A stretch of 64,000 bases of DNA from Fistularia commersonii (Eukaryota > Chordata > Actinopteri > Syngnathiformes > Fistulariidae), in assembly GCA_037954325.1 (NCBI GenBank), contig JBBMNZ010000046.1:496001-560000 (forward strand). Reading direction: 5' to 3'. The notes under the pieces are model-generated. The model was not told the origin of the DNA. It ran no database searches and saw nothing but the letters and a program-made list of their open reading frames with translations. The translations under genes and the position numbers were made by a program. This document shows, piece after piece, positions 27,483 to 42,182 of this stretch (its first letter is position 1; every line of letters starts with the position of its first letter).

Positions 27483-30400
27483 GTGTAATTCAGCGACAAA
27501 ATCAAAAGATATAGCCATTCGTTCAAAAAGTGTTTATCTTATCGGGTTGAAATATGTTGTTTAAGACAAGATTTTGTACAATTTATGTCAAATTCAGTGT
27601 AATCCAGCGACAAGATCAAAAGATATAGCCATTCGTTAAAAAAGTGCTTATCTCACCGAGTTGAAATGTTTTTGAGTAGGAGTGGAAATAACTAATGAAT
27701 TTCAATAATCTGGTTTCTGCTGTTGAAATATGTGTTTAGGACATGATTCTGCACAAAATATGTCAAATTCAGTGTAATTCAGCGACAAGATCAAATGATA
27801 TAGCCATTCGTTCAAAAAGTGTTTATCTTATCGGGTTGAAGCGTTTTTGATTAGGAGTGGAAATAACTAATGAATATCATCAAGTTGGTTTCTACTGTTA
27901 AATATGTTGTTTAGGACATGATTCTGCACAATATATGTGAAATTCAGCGTAATCCCATCACATGTTCAAAAGATATATCCATTCGTCCAAAAACTGCTTA
28001 TCTCACCGAGTTGAAGCGTTTTTGAGTTGCAGTGGAAATAACTTATGAATTTCAATATGCTGGTTTTTGCTGTTGATATATGTTGTTAAGGACATGATTT
28101 TGCACAATATATGTCAAATTTAGTGTAATCACATCACAGTTTCAAAAGATATAGCCATTCGTTCAAAAAGTGCATATCTTATCGCGTTGAAGCGTTTTTG
28201 ATTAAGAGTGGAAATAACTAATGAATTTCACCAATTTGGTTTTTGCTGTTGATATATGTTGATAAGGACATGATTCTGCACAATATATGTCAAATTCATG
28301 TTAATCCAGCCACAAGTTCAAAAGATGTATCCATAAGGTCAAAAACTGCTTTTCTCACCGAATTGAAGCGTTTTTGATCAGGAGTGGAAATAACTAATGG
28401 ATTTCGTCATTCTGGTTTCTGCTGTTGAAATCTGTTGTTTAGGACAATATTCTGCACAAAATATGTCAAATTCAGTGTAATTCAGCGACAAAATCAAAAG
28501 ATATAGCCATTCGTTCAAAAAGTGTTTATCTTATCGGGTTGAAATATGTTGTTTAGGACAAGATTTTGTACAATTTATGTAAAATTCAGTGCAATCCAGC
28601 TACATTTTCAAAAGATATAGCCATTCGTTAAAAAAGTGCTTATCTCACCGAGTTGAAGCGTTTTTGGTCAGGAGTGGAAATAACTAATGAATTTCATTAA
28701 TCTGGTTTCTGTTGTTGAAATATGTTGTTTAGGACATGATTCTGCAAAAAATATGTCAAATTCAGTGTAATCCAGCGACAAGATCAAAAGATATAGCCAT
28801 TCGTGCAAAAAGTGCTTATCTCACGGAGTTGAAGCGTTTTTGATTTGGAGTGGAAATAACTAATGAATTCCATCAAGCTGGTTTCTGCTGTTAATATATG
28901 TTGTTTAGGACATGATTCTGAACAATATATGTCAAATTCAGTGTGATCCCATCACATGTTCAAAAGATATAGCCATTCGTTCAAAAACTGCTTATGTCAC
29001 CGAGTTGAGGCGTTTTTGAGTTGGAGTGGAAATAACTAATGAATTTCAATATGCTGGTTTTTGCTGTTGATATATGTTGTTTAGGACATGATTCTGCACA
29101 ATATATGTCAATATCAGTATAATCCAGCGACAAGATCAAAAGATATAGCCATAAGGTCAAAAAGTACTTATCTTACCGAGTTAAATCATTTTTGATTAGG
29201 AGTGGAAATAACTATTGAATTTCATCAAGCTGGTGTCTGCTGGTGATATATGTTGTATAGGACATGATTCTGCACAATATATGTTAAATTCAGTGTAATC
29301 CCATCACATGTTCAAAAGATATAGCCATTCGTTCAAAAAGTGTTTATCTTATCGGATTGAAGCGTTTTTGATTAAGAGTGGAAATAACTCATGAATTTCA
29401 TCAAGCTGGTTTCTGCTGTTCAAATATGATGTTCAGTACATGATTCTGCAAAATTAATGTCAAATTCAGTGTAATCCAGCCGCAAGTTCAAAAGATATAG
29501 CCATTCGTTAAAAAAGTGCTTATCTCATCGAGTTAAATTGTTTTTGAGTTGGAGTGGAAATAACTGATGAATTTCATCAAGCTGGTTTCTGCTGTTGATA
29601 TATGTTGTCTTGGACATGATTCTGCACGATATATGTCAATTTCAGTGTAATCCCATCACAGGTTAAAAACATATAGCCATTCGTTCAAAAAGTCTTCATC
29701 TCACCGAGTCGAAGCGTTTTTGATTAGGAGTGAAAATAACAAATGAATTTCATCAAGCTGGTTTTTATTGTTGGAATATGTTGTTTAGGACATGATTCTG
29801 CAATATATATGTCAAATTCAGTGAAACCCAGCTACAAGATCAAACTATATAGCCATTCGTTCAAAAAGTGCTTTTCTCACCGAGTTGAAGCGTTTTTGAT
29901 TAGGAGTGAAAATATCTAATGAATTTCATCAAGCTGGTTTTTCGCCGTTGAAATATGTTGTTTGGAACATGATTTAGCACAATATATTTCAAATTCAGTG
30001 TAATCCAGCTACAAGTTCAAAAGATATAGCCATTGGTTCAAAAAGTGCTTATATCACAGAGTTGAAGCCTTTTTGATTTTGAGTGGAAATGACGAATGAA
30101 TTTCATCAAGCTGGTTTTTGCTGTTGAAATATGTTGTTTAGGACATGATTCTGTACAATATATGTCAAATTCAGTGTAATCCAGCTATAAGTTCAAAACA
30201 TATAGCCATAAGGTCAAAAAGTGCTTATCTCACTGAGTTGAAGCGTTTTTGATGTTGAGTGGAAATGACTAATGAATTTCATCAAGCTGGTTTCTGCTGT
30301 TAAGATATGTTGTTTAGGACATGATTCTGCACAATATATGTCAAATTCAGTGTAATCCAGCGTCAAGATCAAAAGTTATAGCCTTAGGGTCAAAAAGTGC

Positions 30401-31757
30401 TTATCTTTCCGAGTTAAATCGTTTTTGAGTTGGAGTGGAAAAAACTAATGAATTTCATCAAGCTGGTTTCTGCTTTTGAAATATGTTGTAAAGGACATGA
30501 ATCAGCACAAAATATGTCAAATTCAGTATAATCCAGCTTCAAGTTCAAAATATATAGCCATTCGTTCAAAAAGTGCTGATCTTACCGAGTTGAAGCGTTT
30601 TTGATTAGGAGTGGAAATAACTAATGAATTTCATCAAGTTGGTTTCTACTGTTGAAACATGTTGTTTAGGACATGATTCTGCACAATATATGTCAAATTC
30701 AGTGTAATCCAGCTACAAGTTCAAAAGATATAGCCATTCGTTCAAAAAGTGCTTTTCTTACCAAGGTTAAATCTTTTTTGAGTTGGAGTGGAAATAACTA
30801 ATGAATGTCATCATGCTGGTTTCTGCTGTTGATATATGTTGTTTAGGACATGATTCTGCACAATATATGTCAAATTAAGTGTAATCCAGCGACAAGATCA
30901 AAACATATAGCCATTCGTTCAAAAACTGCTTATCTCACCGAGTTGAAGCGTTTTTGAATTGGAGTGGAAATTACTAATGAATTACAATATGCTGGTTTTT
31001 TGCTGTTGATATGTGTTGTTTAGGACATGATTCTGCACTATATATGTCGAATTCAGTGTAATCCAGCTATAAATTCAAAAGATATAGCCATAAGATCAAA
31101 AAGTGCTTATCTCTCTGAGTTGAAGCGTTTTTGATTTTGAGTGGAAATGACTAATGAATTTCATCAAGATGGTTTCTGCTGTTGAAATTTGTTGTTTAGG
31201 AAATGATTTTGCACAATATATGTCAAATTCAGTGTAATCCAGCTACAAGTTCAAAAGATATAGCCTTAAGGTCAAAAAGTGCTTATCTTACCGAGTTAAA
31301 TCGTTTTTGATTAGGAGTGGAAATAACTAATGGCTTTATCAAGCTGATTTTTGCCGGTGGAATATGTTATTTAGAACATGATTCTGCACAATTAATATCA
31401 AATTCAGTGTAATCCAGCTACAAGTTCAAAAGATATAGCCATCCGTTCAAAAAGTGCTTATCTCACTGAGTTGAAGCGTTTTTGATTAGGAGTGGAAATA
31501 TCTAATGGATTTCATCAAGCTGGTTTTTACCGTTGAATAATGTTGTTTAGAACAGGATTCTGCACAATATATGTCAAATTCAGTGTAATCCAGCTACAAG
31601 TCAAAAGATATAGCGATTCGTTCAAAAAGTGCTTGTCTCACCGAGTTGAAGCGTTTTTGAGTTGGAGTGGAAATAACTAATGAATTTCAATATGCTGGTT
31701 TTTGTTGTTGATATATGTTGTTGAGAACATGATTCTGCACAATTAATATCAAATTCA
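27483..31757 (+). repeat. Second HOR family, copy 2 (4275 bp)
   Basis: Bounded by A-type truncated-monomer landmarks at 27483 and 31758; the B-type landmark at 28475 is again 992 away. The monomers from 27483 to about 30350 follow copy 1 closely at an offset of 7972. The tail (about 30370-31757) matches the late part of copy 1, for example the AATGGCTTTATC monomer near 31330 and near 27056. The copy is 529 bases shorter than the 4804-bp unit, about three monomers. Confidence 0.88.
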
Positions 31758-34700
31758 GTGTAATTCAGCGACAAAATCAAAAGATGTAGCCATTCGTTCA
31801 AAAAGTGTTTATCTTATCGGGTTGAAATATGTTGTTTAAGACAAGATTTTGTACAATTTATGTCAAATTCAGTGTAATCCAGGTACATTTTCAAAAGATA
31901 TAGCCATTCGTTAAAAAAGTGCTTATCTCACCGAGTTGAAATGTTTTTGAGTAGGAGTGGAAATAACTAATGAATTTCAATAATCTGGTTTCTGCTGTTG
32001 AAATATGTGTTTAGGACATGATTCTGCACAAAATATGTCAAATTCAGTGTAATTCAGCGACAAGATCAAATGATATAGCCATTCGTTCAAAAAGTGTTTA
32101 TCTTATCGGGTTGAAGCGTTTTTGATTAGGAGTGGAAATAACTAATGAAGATCATCAAGTTGGTTTCTACTGTTAAATATGTTGTTTAGGACATGATTCT
32201 GCACAATATATGTCAAATTCAGCGTAATCCCATCACATGTTCAAAAGATATATCCATTCGTCCAAAAACTGCTTATCTCACCGAGTTGAAGCGTTTTTGA
32301 GTTGCAGTGGAAATAACTTATGAATTTCAATATGCTGGTATTTGCTGTTGATATATGTTGTTAAGGACATGATTTTGCACAATATATGTCAAATTTAGTG
32401 TAATCACATCACAGTTTCAAAAGATATAGCCATTCGTTCAAAAAGTGCATATCTTATCGCGTTGAAGCGTTTTTGATTAAGAGTGGAAATAACTAATGAA
32501 TTTCACCAATTTGGTTTTTGCTGTTGATATATGTTGATAAGGACATGATTCTGCACAATATATGTCAAATTCATGTTAATCCAGCCACAAGTTCAAAAGA
32601 TGTATCCATAAGGTCAAAAACTGCTTTTCTCACCGAATTGAAGCGTTTTTGATCAGGAGTGGAAATAACTAATGGATTTCGTCATTCTGGTTTCTGCTGT
32701 TGAAATCTGTTGTTTAGGACAATATTCTGCACAAAATATGTCAAATTCAGTGTAATTCAGCGACAAAATCAAAAGATATAGCCATTCGTTCAAAAAGTGT
32801 TTATCTTATCGGGTTGAAATATGTTGTTTAGGACAAGATTTTGTACAATTTATGTAAAATTCAGTGCAATCCAGGTACATTTTCAAAAGATATAGCCATT
32901 CGTTAAAAAAGTGCTTATCTCACCGAGTTGAAATGTTTTTGAGTAGGAGTGGAAATAACTAATGAATTTCAATAATCTGGTTTCTGCTGTTGAAATATGT
33001 GTTTAGGACATGATTCTGCACAAAATATGTCAAATTCAGTGTAATTCAGCGACAAGATCAAATGATATAGCCATTCGTTCAAAAAGTGTTTATCTTATCG
33101 GGTTGAAGCGTTTTTGATTAGGAGTGGAAATAACTAATGAAGATCATCAAGTTGGTTTCTACTGTTAAATATGTTGTTTAGGACATGATTCTGCACAATA
33201 TATGTCAAATTCAGCGTAATCCCATCACATGTTCAAAAGATATATCCATTCGTCCAAAAACTGCTTATCTCACCGAGTTGAAGCGTTTTTGAGTTGCAGT
33301 GGAAATAACTTATGAATTTCAATATGCTGGTATTTGCTGTTGATATATGTTGTTAAGGACATGATTTTGCACAATATATGTCAAATTTAGTGTAATCACA
33401 TCACAGTTTCAAAAGATATAGCCATTCGTTCAAAAAGTGCATATCTTATCGCGTTGAAGCGTTTTTGATTAAGAGTGGAAATAACTAATGAATTTCACCA
33501 ATTTGGTTTTTGCTGTTGATATATGTTGATAAGGACATGATTCTGCACAATATATGTCAAATTCATGTTAATCCAGCCACAAGTTCAAAAGATGTATCCA
33601 TAAGGTCAAAAACTGCTTTTCTCACCGAATTGAAGCGTTTTTGATCAGGAGTGGAAATAACTAATGGATTTCGTCATTCTGGTTTCTGCTGTTGAAATCT
33701 GTTGTTTAGGACAATATTCTGCACAAAATATGTCAAATTCAGTGTAATTCAGCGACAAAATCAAAAGATATAGCCATTCGTTCAAAAAGTGTTTATCTTA
33801 TCGGGTTGAAATATGTTGTTTAGGACAAGATTTTGTACAATTTATGTAAAATTCAGTGCAATCCAGGTACATTTTCAAAAGATATAGCCATTCGTTAAAA
33901 AAGTGCTTATCTCACCGAGTTGAAGCGTTTTTGGTCAGGAGTGGAAATAACTAATGAATTTCATTAATCTGGTTTCTGTTGTTGAAATATGTTGTTTAGG
34001 ACATGATTCTGCAAAAAATATGTCAAATTCAGTGTAATCCAGCGACAAGATCAAAAGATATAGCCATTCGTGCAAAAAGTGCTTATCTCACGGAGTTGAA
34101 GCGTTTTTGATTTGGAGTGGAAATAACTAATGAATTCCATCAAGCTGGTTTCTGCTGTTGAAATATGTTGTTTAGGACATGATTCTGAACAATATATGTC
34201 AAATTCAGTGTGATCCCATCACATGTTCAAAAGATATAGCCATTCGTTCAAAAACTGCTTATGTCACCGAGTTGAGGCGTTTTTGAGTTGGAGTGGAAAT
34301 AACTAATGAATTTCAATATGCTGGTTTTTGCTGTTGATATATGTTGTTTAGGACATGATTCTGCACAATATATGTCAATATCAGTATAATCCAGCGACAA
34401 GATCAAAAGATATAGCCATAAGGTCAAAAAGTACTTATCTTACCGAGTTAAATCATTTTTGATTAGGAGTGGAAATAACTATTGAATTTCATCAAGCTGG
34501 TGTCTGCTGGTGATATATGTTGTATAGGACATGATTCTGCACAATATATGTTAAATTCAGTGTAATCCCATCACATGTTCAAAAGATATAGCCATTCGTT
34601 CAAAAAGTGTTTATCTTATCGGATTGAAGCGTTTTTGATTAAGAGTGGAAATAACTCATGAATTTCATCAAGCTGGTTTCTGCTGTTCAAATATGATGTT

Positions 34701-37378
34701 CAGTACATGATTCTGCAAAATTAATGTCAAATTCAGTGTAATCCAGCCGCAAGTTCAAAAGATATAGCCATTCGTTAAAAAAGTGCTTATCTCATCGAGT
34801 TAAATTGTTTTTGAGTTGGAGTGGAAATAACTGATGAATTTCATCAAGCTGGTTTCTGCTGTTGATATATGTTGTCTTGGACATGATTCTGCACGATATA
34901 TGTCAATTTCAGTGTAATCCCATCACAGGTTAAAAACATATAGCCATTCGTTCAAAAAGTCTTCATCTCACCGAGTCGAAGCGTTTTTGATTAGGAGTGA
35001 AAATAACAAATGAATTTCATCAAGCTGGTTTTTATTGTTGGAATATGTTGTTTAGGACATGATTCTGCAATATATATGTCAAATTCAGTGAAACCCAGCT
35101 ACAAGATCAAACTATATAGCCATTCGTTCAAAAAGTGCTTTTCTCACCGAGTTGAAGCGTTTTTGATTAGGAGTGGAAATATCTAATGAATTTCATCAAG
35201 CTGGTTTTTCGCCGTTGAAATATGTTGTTTGGAACATGATTTAGCACAATATATTTCAAATTCAGTGTAATCCAGCTACAAGTTCAAAAGATATAGCCAT
35301 TGGTTCAAAAAGTGCTTATATCACAGAGTTGAAGCCTTTTTGATTTTGAGTGGAAATGACTAATGAATTTCATCAAGCTGGTTTTTGCTGTTGAAATATG
35401 TTGTTTAGGACATGATTCTGTACAATATATGTCAAATTCAGTGTAATCCAGCTATAAGTTCAAAACATATAGCCATAAGGTCAAAAAGTGCTTATCTCAC
35501 TGAGTTGAAGCGTTTTTGATGTTGAGTGGAAATGACTAATGAATTTCATCAAGCTGGTTTCTGCTGTTAAGATATGTTGTTTAGGACATGATTCTGCACA
35601 ATTCATGTCAAATTCAGTGTAATCCAGCGTCAAGATCAAAAGATATAGCCATTCGTTCAAAAAGTCTTTGTCTCACCGAGTTGAAGCGTATTTGATTGGG
35701 AGTGGAAATAACAAATGAATTTCATCAAGCTGGTTTCTGCCGTTGACAAATGTTGTTTAGGACATCATTCTGCACAATATATGTCAACTTCAGTGTAATC
35801 CCATCACAGGTTCAAAAGATATAGCCATTCGTTCAAAAAGGACTTATCTCACCGAGTTGAAGCGTTTTTGATTAGGAGTGGAAATAACTAATGAATTTCA
35901 TCTACCTGGTTTCTGATGTTGAAATATGTTTTTTAGGACATGATTCTGCACAAAATATGTCAAATTCAGTGTAATCCCATCACAGGTTCAAAAGATATAG
36001 CCATTCGTTCAAAAAGGGTTTATCTTATCGGGTTGAAGCATATTTGATTAGGAGTGGAAATAACTAATGAATTTCATCAAGCTGGTTTCTGCTGTTGAAA
36101 TATGTTTTTTAGGACACGATTCTACGCAAAATATGTCAAATTCAGTGTAATCCAGCGTCAAGATCAAAAGATATAGCCTTTCATTCAAAAAGTACTTATC
36201 TCACGGAGTTGAAGCGTTTTTGATTAGGAGTGGAAATAACTAATCAATTTCATCAAGCTGGTTTCTGTTGTTGAAATATGTTGTATAGGACATGATTCAG
36301 CACAAAAAATGTAAAATTCAGGGTAATCCAGCTACAAGTTCAAAAGATACAACCATTAGTTCAAAAACTGCTTATCTCACCGAGTTGAAGCGTTTTTGAT
36401 TAGGAGTGGAAATAACTAATGAATTTCATCAATTTGGTTTCTACTGTTGAAATATGTTGTTTAGGACATGATTCTGCACAATATATGTCAAATTCTATGT
36501 AATCCCATCCAAGGTTCAAAAGATATAGCCATTCGTTCAAAAAGTTCTTATCTCATCGAGTTGAAGCGTTTTTGATTAAGAGAGGAAATAACTATTGAAT
36601 TTCACCAAGCCTTTTTCTGCTGTTGATTGATGTTGTATAGGACATGATTCTGTACAATATATGTCAAATTCAGTGTAATCCAGCGACAAGATCAAAAGAT
36701 ATAGCCATTCGTTCGAAAACTGCTCATATCACCGAGTTGAAGCGTTTTTGAGTTGGAGTTGAAATAACTAATGAATTTCAATATGCTGGTTTTTGCTGTT
36801 GATATATGTTGTTTAGGACATGATTCTGCACAATATATGTCAAATTCAGTGTAATCCAGCTATAAGTTCAAAAGATGTAGCCATAAGGTCAAAAAGTGCT
36901 TATCTCGCTGAGTTGAAGCTTTTTTTGTTTTTGAGTGGAAATGACTAATGAATTTCATCAAGCTGGTTTCTGCTGGTGAGATATGTTGTTTAGGACATGA
37001 TTCTGCACAATATATATCAAATTTAGAGTAATCCCATAACAGGTTCAAAAGATATAGCCATTCGTTCAAAAAGTGCTTATCTTATCGGGTTGAAGCGTTT
37101 TTGATTAAGAGTGGAAATAACTTATGAATTTCACCAAGTTGGTTTTTGCTGTTCATATATGTTCTTTAGAACATGATTCTGCACAATACATGTCAAATTC
37201 TGTGTAATCCAGCTACAAGTTCAAAAGATATAGCCATAAGGTCAAAAAGTGCTTATCTTACAGAGGTTAAATCTTTTTTGAGTTGGAGTGGAAATAACTA
37301 ATGAATTTCATCAAGCTGGTTTCTGCTGTTGATATATGTTGTTTAGGACATGATTCTGCACAATTAATATCAAATTCA
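31758..37378 (+). repeat. Second HOR family, copy 3 (5621 bp, with 992-bp internal duplication)
   Basis: Begins at the A-type landmark 31758 and ends where the next A-type landmark begins at 37379. It contains three truncated monomers (junctions 31821, 32813, 33805) because a 992-bp segment is tandemly duplicated. Without that segment the copy would be 4629 bp, one monomer less than the 4804-bp unit. Confidence 0.88.
31883..33866 (+). repeat. Tandem duplication of a 992-bp segment
   Basis: GTACATTTTCAAAAG starts at 31883, 32875 and 33867, exactly 992 apart. The sequence following the first two is the A-context (GAAATGTTTTTGAGTAGG) and that following the third is the B-context (GAAGCGTTTTTGGTCAGG). 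The crossover therefore joined B-type truncated-monomer sequence to A-type flank between about 32813 and 32930, as expected from misaligned pairing of the two related truncated monomers. Confidence 0.9.
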
Positions 37379-40300
37379 GTGTAATTCAGCGACAAAATCA
37401 AAAGATATAGCCATTCGTTCAAAAAGTGTTTAACTTATCGGGTTGAAATATGTTGTTTAAGACAAGATTTTGTACAATTTATGTCAAATTCAGTGTAATC
37501 CAGGTACATTTTCAAAAGATATAGCCATTCGTTAAAAAAGTGTTTATCTCACCGAGTTGAAATGTTTTTGAGTAGGAGTGGAAATAACTAATGAATTTCA
37601 ATAATCTGGTTTCTGCTGTTGAAATATGTGTTTAGGACATGATTCTGCACAAAATATGTCAAATTCAGTGTAATTCAGCGACAAGATCAAATGATATAGC
37701 CATTCGTTAAAAAAGTGTTTATCTCACCGAGTTGAAATGTTTTTGAGTAGGAGTGGAAATAACTAATGAATTTCAATAATCTGGTTTCTGCTGTTGAAAT
37801 ATGTGTTTAGGACATGATTCTGCACAAAATATGTCAAATTCAGTGTAATTCAGCGACAAGATCAAATGATATAGCCATTCGTTCAAAAAGTGTTTATCTT
37901 ATCGGGTTGAAGCGTTTTTGATTAGGAGTGGAAATAACTAATGAATATCATCAAGTTGGTTTCTACTGTTAAATATGTTGTTTAGGACTTGATTCTGCAC
38001 AATATATGTCAAATTCAGCGTAATCCCATCACATGTTCAAAAGATATATCCATTCGTCCAAAAACTGCTTATCTCACCGAGTTGAAGCGTTTTTGAGTTG
38101 CAGTGGAAATAACTTGTGAATTTCAATATGCTGGTTTTTGCTGTTGATATATGTTGTTAAGGACATGATTTTGCACAATATATGTCAAATTTAGTGTAAT
38201 CACATCACAGTTTCAAAAGATATAGCCATTCGTTCAAAAAGTGCATATCTTATCGCGTTGAAGCGTTTTTGATTAAGAGTGGAAATAACTAATGAATTTC
38301 ACCAATTTGGTTTTTGCTGTTGATATATGTTGATAAGGACATGATTCTGCACAATATATGTCAAATTCATGTTAAACCAGCCACAAGTTCAAAAGATGTA
38401 TCCATAAGGTCAAAAACTGCTTTTCTCACCGAATTGAAGCGTTTTTGATCAGGAGTGGAAATAACTAATGGATTTCGTCATTCTGGTTTCTGCTGTTGAA
38501 ATCTGTTGTTTAGGACAATATTCTGCACAAAATATGTCAAATTCAGTGTAATTCAGCGACAAAATCAAAAGATATAGCCATTCGTTCAAAAAGTGTTTAT
38601 CTTATCGGGTTGAAATATGTTGTTTAGGACAAGATTTTGTACAATTTATGTAAAATTCAGTGCAATCCAGGTACATTTTCAAAAGATATAGCCATTCGTT
38701 AAAAAAGTGCTTATCTCACCGAGTTGAAGCGTTTTTGGTCAGGAGTGGAAATAACTAATGAATTTCATTAATCTGGTTTCTGTTGTTGAAATATGTTGTT
38801 TAGGACATGATTCTGCAAAAAATATGTCAACTTCAGTGTAATCCAGCGACAAGATCAAAAGATATAGCCATTCGTGCAAAAAGTGCTTATCTCACGGAGT
38901 TGAAGCGTTTTTGATTTGGAGTGGAAATAACTAATGAATTCCATCAAGCTGGTTTCTGCTGTTAATATATGTTGTTTAGGACATGATTCTGAACAATATA
39001 TGTCAAATTCAGCGTGATCCCATCACATGTTCAAAAGATATAGCCATTCGTTCAAAAACTGCTTATGTCACCGAGTTGAGGCGTTTTTGAGTTGGAGTGG
39101 AAATAACTAATGAATTTCAATATGCTGGTTTTTGCTGTTGATATATGTTGTTTAGGACATGATTCTGCACAATATATGTCAATATCAGTATAATCCAGCG
39201 ACAAGATCAAAAGATATAGCCATAAGGTCAAAAAGTACTTATCTTACCGAGTTAAATCATTTTTGATTAGGAGTGGAAATAACTATTGAATTTCATCAAG
39301 CTGGTGTCTGCTGGTGATATATGTTGTATAGGACATGATTCTGCACAATATATGTTAAATTCAGTGTAATCCCATCACATGTTCAAAAGATATAGCCATT
39401 CGTTCAAAAAGTGTTTATCTTATCGGATTGAAGCGTTTTTGATTAAGAGTGGAAATAACTCATGAATTTCATCAAGCTGGTTTCTGCTGTTCAAATATGA
39501 TGTTCAGTACATGATTCTGCAAAATTAATGTCAAATTCAGTGTAATCCAGCCGCAAGTTCAAAAGATATAGCCATTCGTTAAAAAAGTGCTTATCTCATC
39601 GAGTTAAATTGTTTTTGAGTTGGAGTGGAAATAACTGATGAATTTCATCAAGCTGGTTTCTGCTGTTGATATATGTTGTCTTGGACATGATTCTGCACGA
39701 TATATGTCAATTTCAGTGTAATCCCATCACAGGTTAAAAACATATAGCCATTCGTTCAAAAAGTCTTCATCTCACCGAGTCGAAGCGTTTTTGATTAGGA
39801 GTGAAAATAACAAATGAATTTCATCAAGCTGGTTTTTATTGTTGGAATATGTTGTTTAGGACATGATTCTGCAATATATATGTCAAATTCAGTGAAACCC
39901 AGCTACAAGATCAAACTATATAGCCATTCGTTCAAAAAGTGCTTTTCTCACCGAGTTGAAGCGTTTTTGATTAGGAGTGGAAATATCTAATGAATTTCAT
40001 CAAGCTGGTTTATCGCCGTTGAAATATGTTGTTTGGAACATGATTTAGCACAATATATTTCAAATTCAGTGTAATCCAGCTACAAGTTCAAAAGATATAG
40101 CCATTGGTTCAAAAAGTGCTTATATCACAGAGTTGAAGCCTTTTTGATTTTGAGTGGAAATGACTAATGAATTTCATCAAGCTGGTTTTTGCTGTTGAAA
40201 TATGTTGTTTAGGACATGATTCTGTACAATATATGTCAAATTCAGTGTAATCCAGCTATAAGTTCAAAACATATAGCCATAAGGTCAAAAAGTGCTTATC

Positions 40301-42182
40301 TCACTGAGTTGAAGCGTTTTTGATGTTGAGTGGAAATGACTAATGAATTTCATCAAGCTGGTTTCTGCTGTTAAGATATGTTGTTTAGGACATGATTCTG
40401 CACAATTCATGTCAAATTCAGTGTAATCCAGCGTCAAGATCAAAAGATATAGCCATTCGTTCAAAAAGTCTTTGTCTCACCGAGTTGAAGCGTATTTGAT
40501 TGGGAGTGGAAATAACAAATGAATTTCATCAAGCTGGTTTCTGCCGTTGACAAATGTTGTTTAGGACATCATTCTGCACAATATATGTCAACTTCAGTGT
40601 AATCCCATCACAGGTTCAAAAGATATAGCCATTCGTTCAAAAAGGACTTATCTCACCGAGTTGAAGCGTTTTTGATTAGGAGTGGAAATAACTAATGAAT
40701 TTCATCTACCTGGTTTCTGATGTTGAAATATGTTTTTTAGGACATGATTCTGCACAAAATATGTCAAATTCAGTGTAATCCCATCACAGGTTCAAAAGAT
40801 ATAGCCATTCGTTCAAAAAGGGTTTATCTTATCGGGTTGAAGCATATTTGATTAGGAGTGGAAATAACTAATGAATTTCATCAAGCTGGTTTCTGCTGTT
40901 GAAATATGTTTTTTAGGACACGATTCTACGCAAAATATGTCAAATTCAGTGTAATCCAGCGTCAAGATCAAAAGATATAGCCTTTCATTCAAAAAGTACT
41001 TATCTCACGGAGTTGAAGCGTTTTTGATTAGGAGTGGAAATAACTAATCAATTTCATCAAGCTGGTTTCTGTTGTTGAAATATGTTGTATAGGACATGAT
41101 TCAGCACAAAAAATGTAAAATTCAGGGTAATCCAGCTACAAGTTCAAAAGATACAACCATTAGTTCAAAAACTGCTTATCTCACCGAGTTGAAGCGTTTT
41201 TGATTAGGAGTGGAAATAACTAATGAATTTCATCAATTTGGTTTCTACTGTTGAAATATGTTGTTTAGGACATGATTCTGCACAATATATGTCAAATTCT
41301 ATGTAATCCCATCCAAGGTTCAAAAGATATAGCCATTCGTTCAAAAAGTTCTTATCTCATCGAGTTGAAGCGTTTTTGATTAAGAGAGGAAATAACTATT
41401 GAATTTCACCAAGCCTTTTTCTGCTGTTGATTGATGTTGTATAGGACATGATTCTGTACAATATATGTCAAATTCAGTGTAATCCAGCGACAAGATCAAA
41501 AGATATAGCCATTCGTTCGAAAACTGCTCATATCACCGAGTTGAAGCGTTTTTGAGTTGGAGTTGAAATAACTAATGAATTTCAATATGCTGGTTTTTGC
41601 TGTTGATATATGTTGTTTAGGACATGATTCTGCACAATATATGTCAAATTCAGTGTAATCCAGCTATAAGTTCAAAAGATGTAGCCATAAGGTCAAAAAG
41701 TGCTTATCTCGCTGAGTTGAAGCTTTTTTTGTTTTTGAGTGGAAATGACTAATGAATTTCATCAAGCTGGTTTCTGCTGGTGAGATATGTTGTTTAGGAC
41801 ATGATTCTGCACAATATATATCAAATTTAGAGTAATCCCATAACAGGTTCAAAAGATATAGCCATTCGTTCAAAAAGTGCTTATCTTATCGGGTTGAAGC
41901 GTTTTTGATTAAGAGTGGAAATAACTTATGAATTTCACCAAGTTGGTTTTTGCTGTTCATATATGTTCTTTAGAACATGATTCTGCACAATACATGTCAA
42001 ATTCTGTGTAATCCAGCTACAAGTTCAAAAGATATAGCCATAAGGTCAAAAAGTGCTTATCTTACAGAGGTTAAATCTTTTTTGAGTTGGAGTGGAAATA
42101 ACTAATGAATTTCCTCAAGCTGGTTTCTGCTGTTGATATATGTTGTTTAGGACATGATTCTGCACAATTAATATCAAATTCA
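37379..42182 (+). repeat. Second HOR family, copy 4 (reference unit, 4804 bp)
   Basis: Landmarks at 37379 (A) and 38546 (B) recur at 42183 and 43350, both exactly 4804 further on. The length equals 28 monomers minus two 62-bp deletions. It carries one extra monomer relative to copies 1-3: the CAATAATCTGG monomer with GATCAAATGATATAGCC is doubled at about 37519-37865. Identity to copy 5 is very high; a 69-codon minus-strand open stretch at 36860-37069 recurs unchanged at 41664-41873, which reflects duplication and not coding. Confidence 0.92.

Noticed and set aside
36860..37069. 69-codon minus-strand open frame, repeated at 41664-41873
   Set aside because: Identical because of the 4804-bp HOR duplication; it is just one and a bit monomers without a stop.
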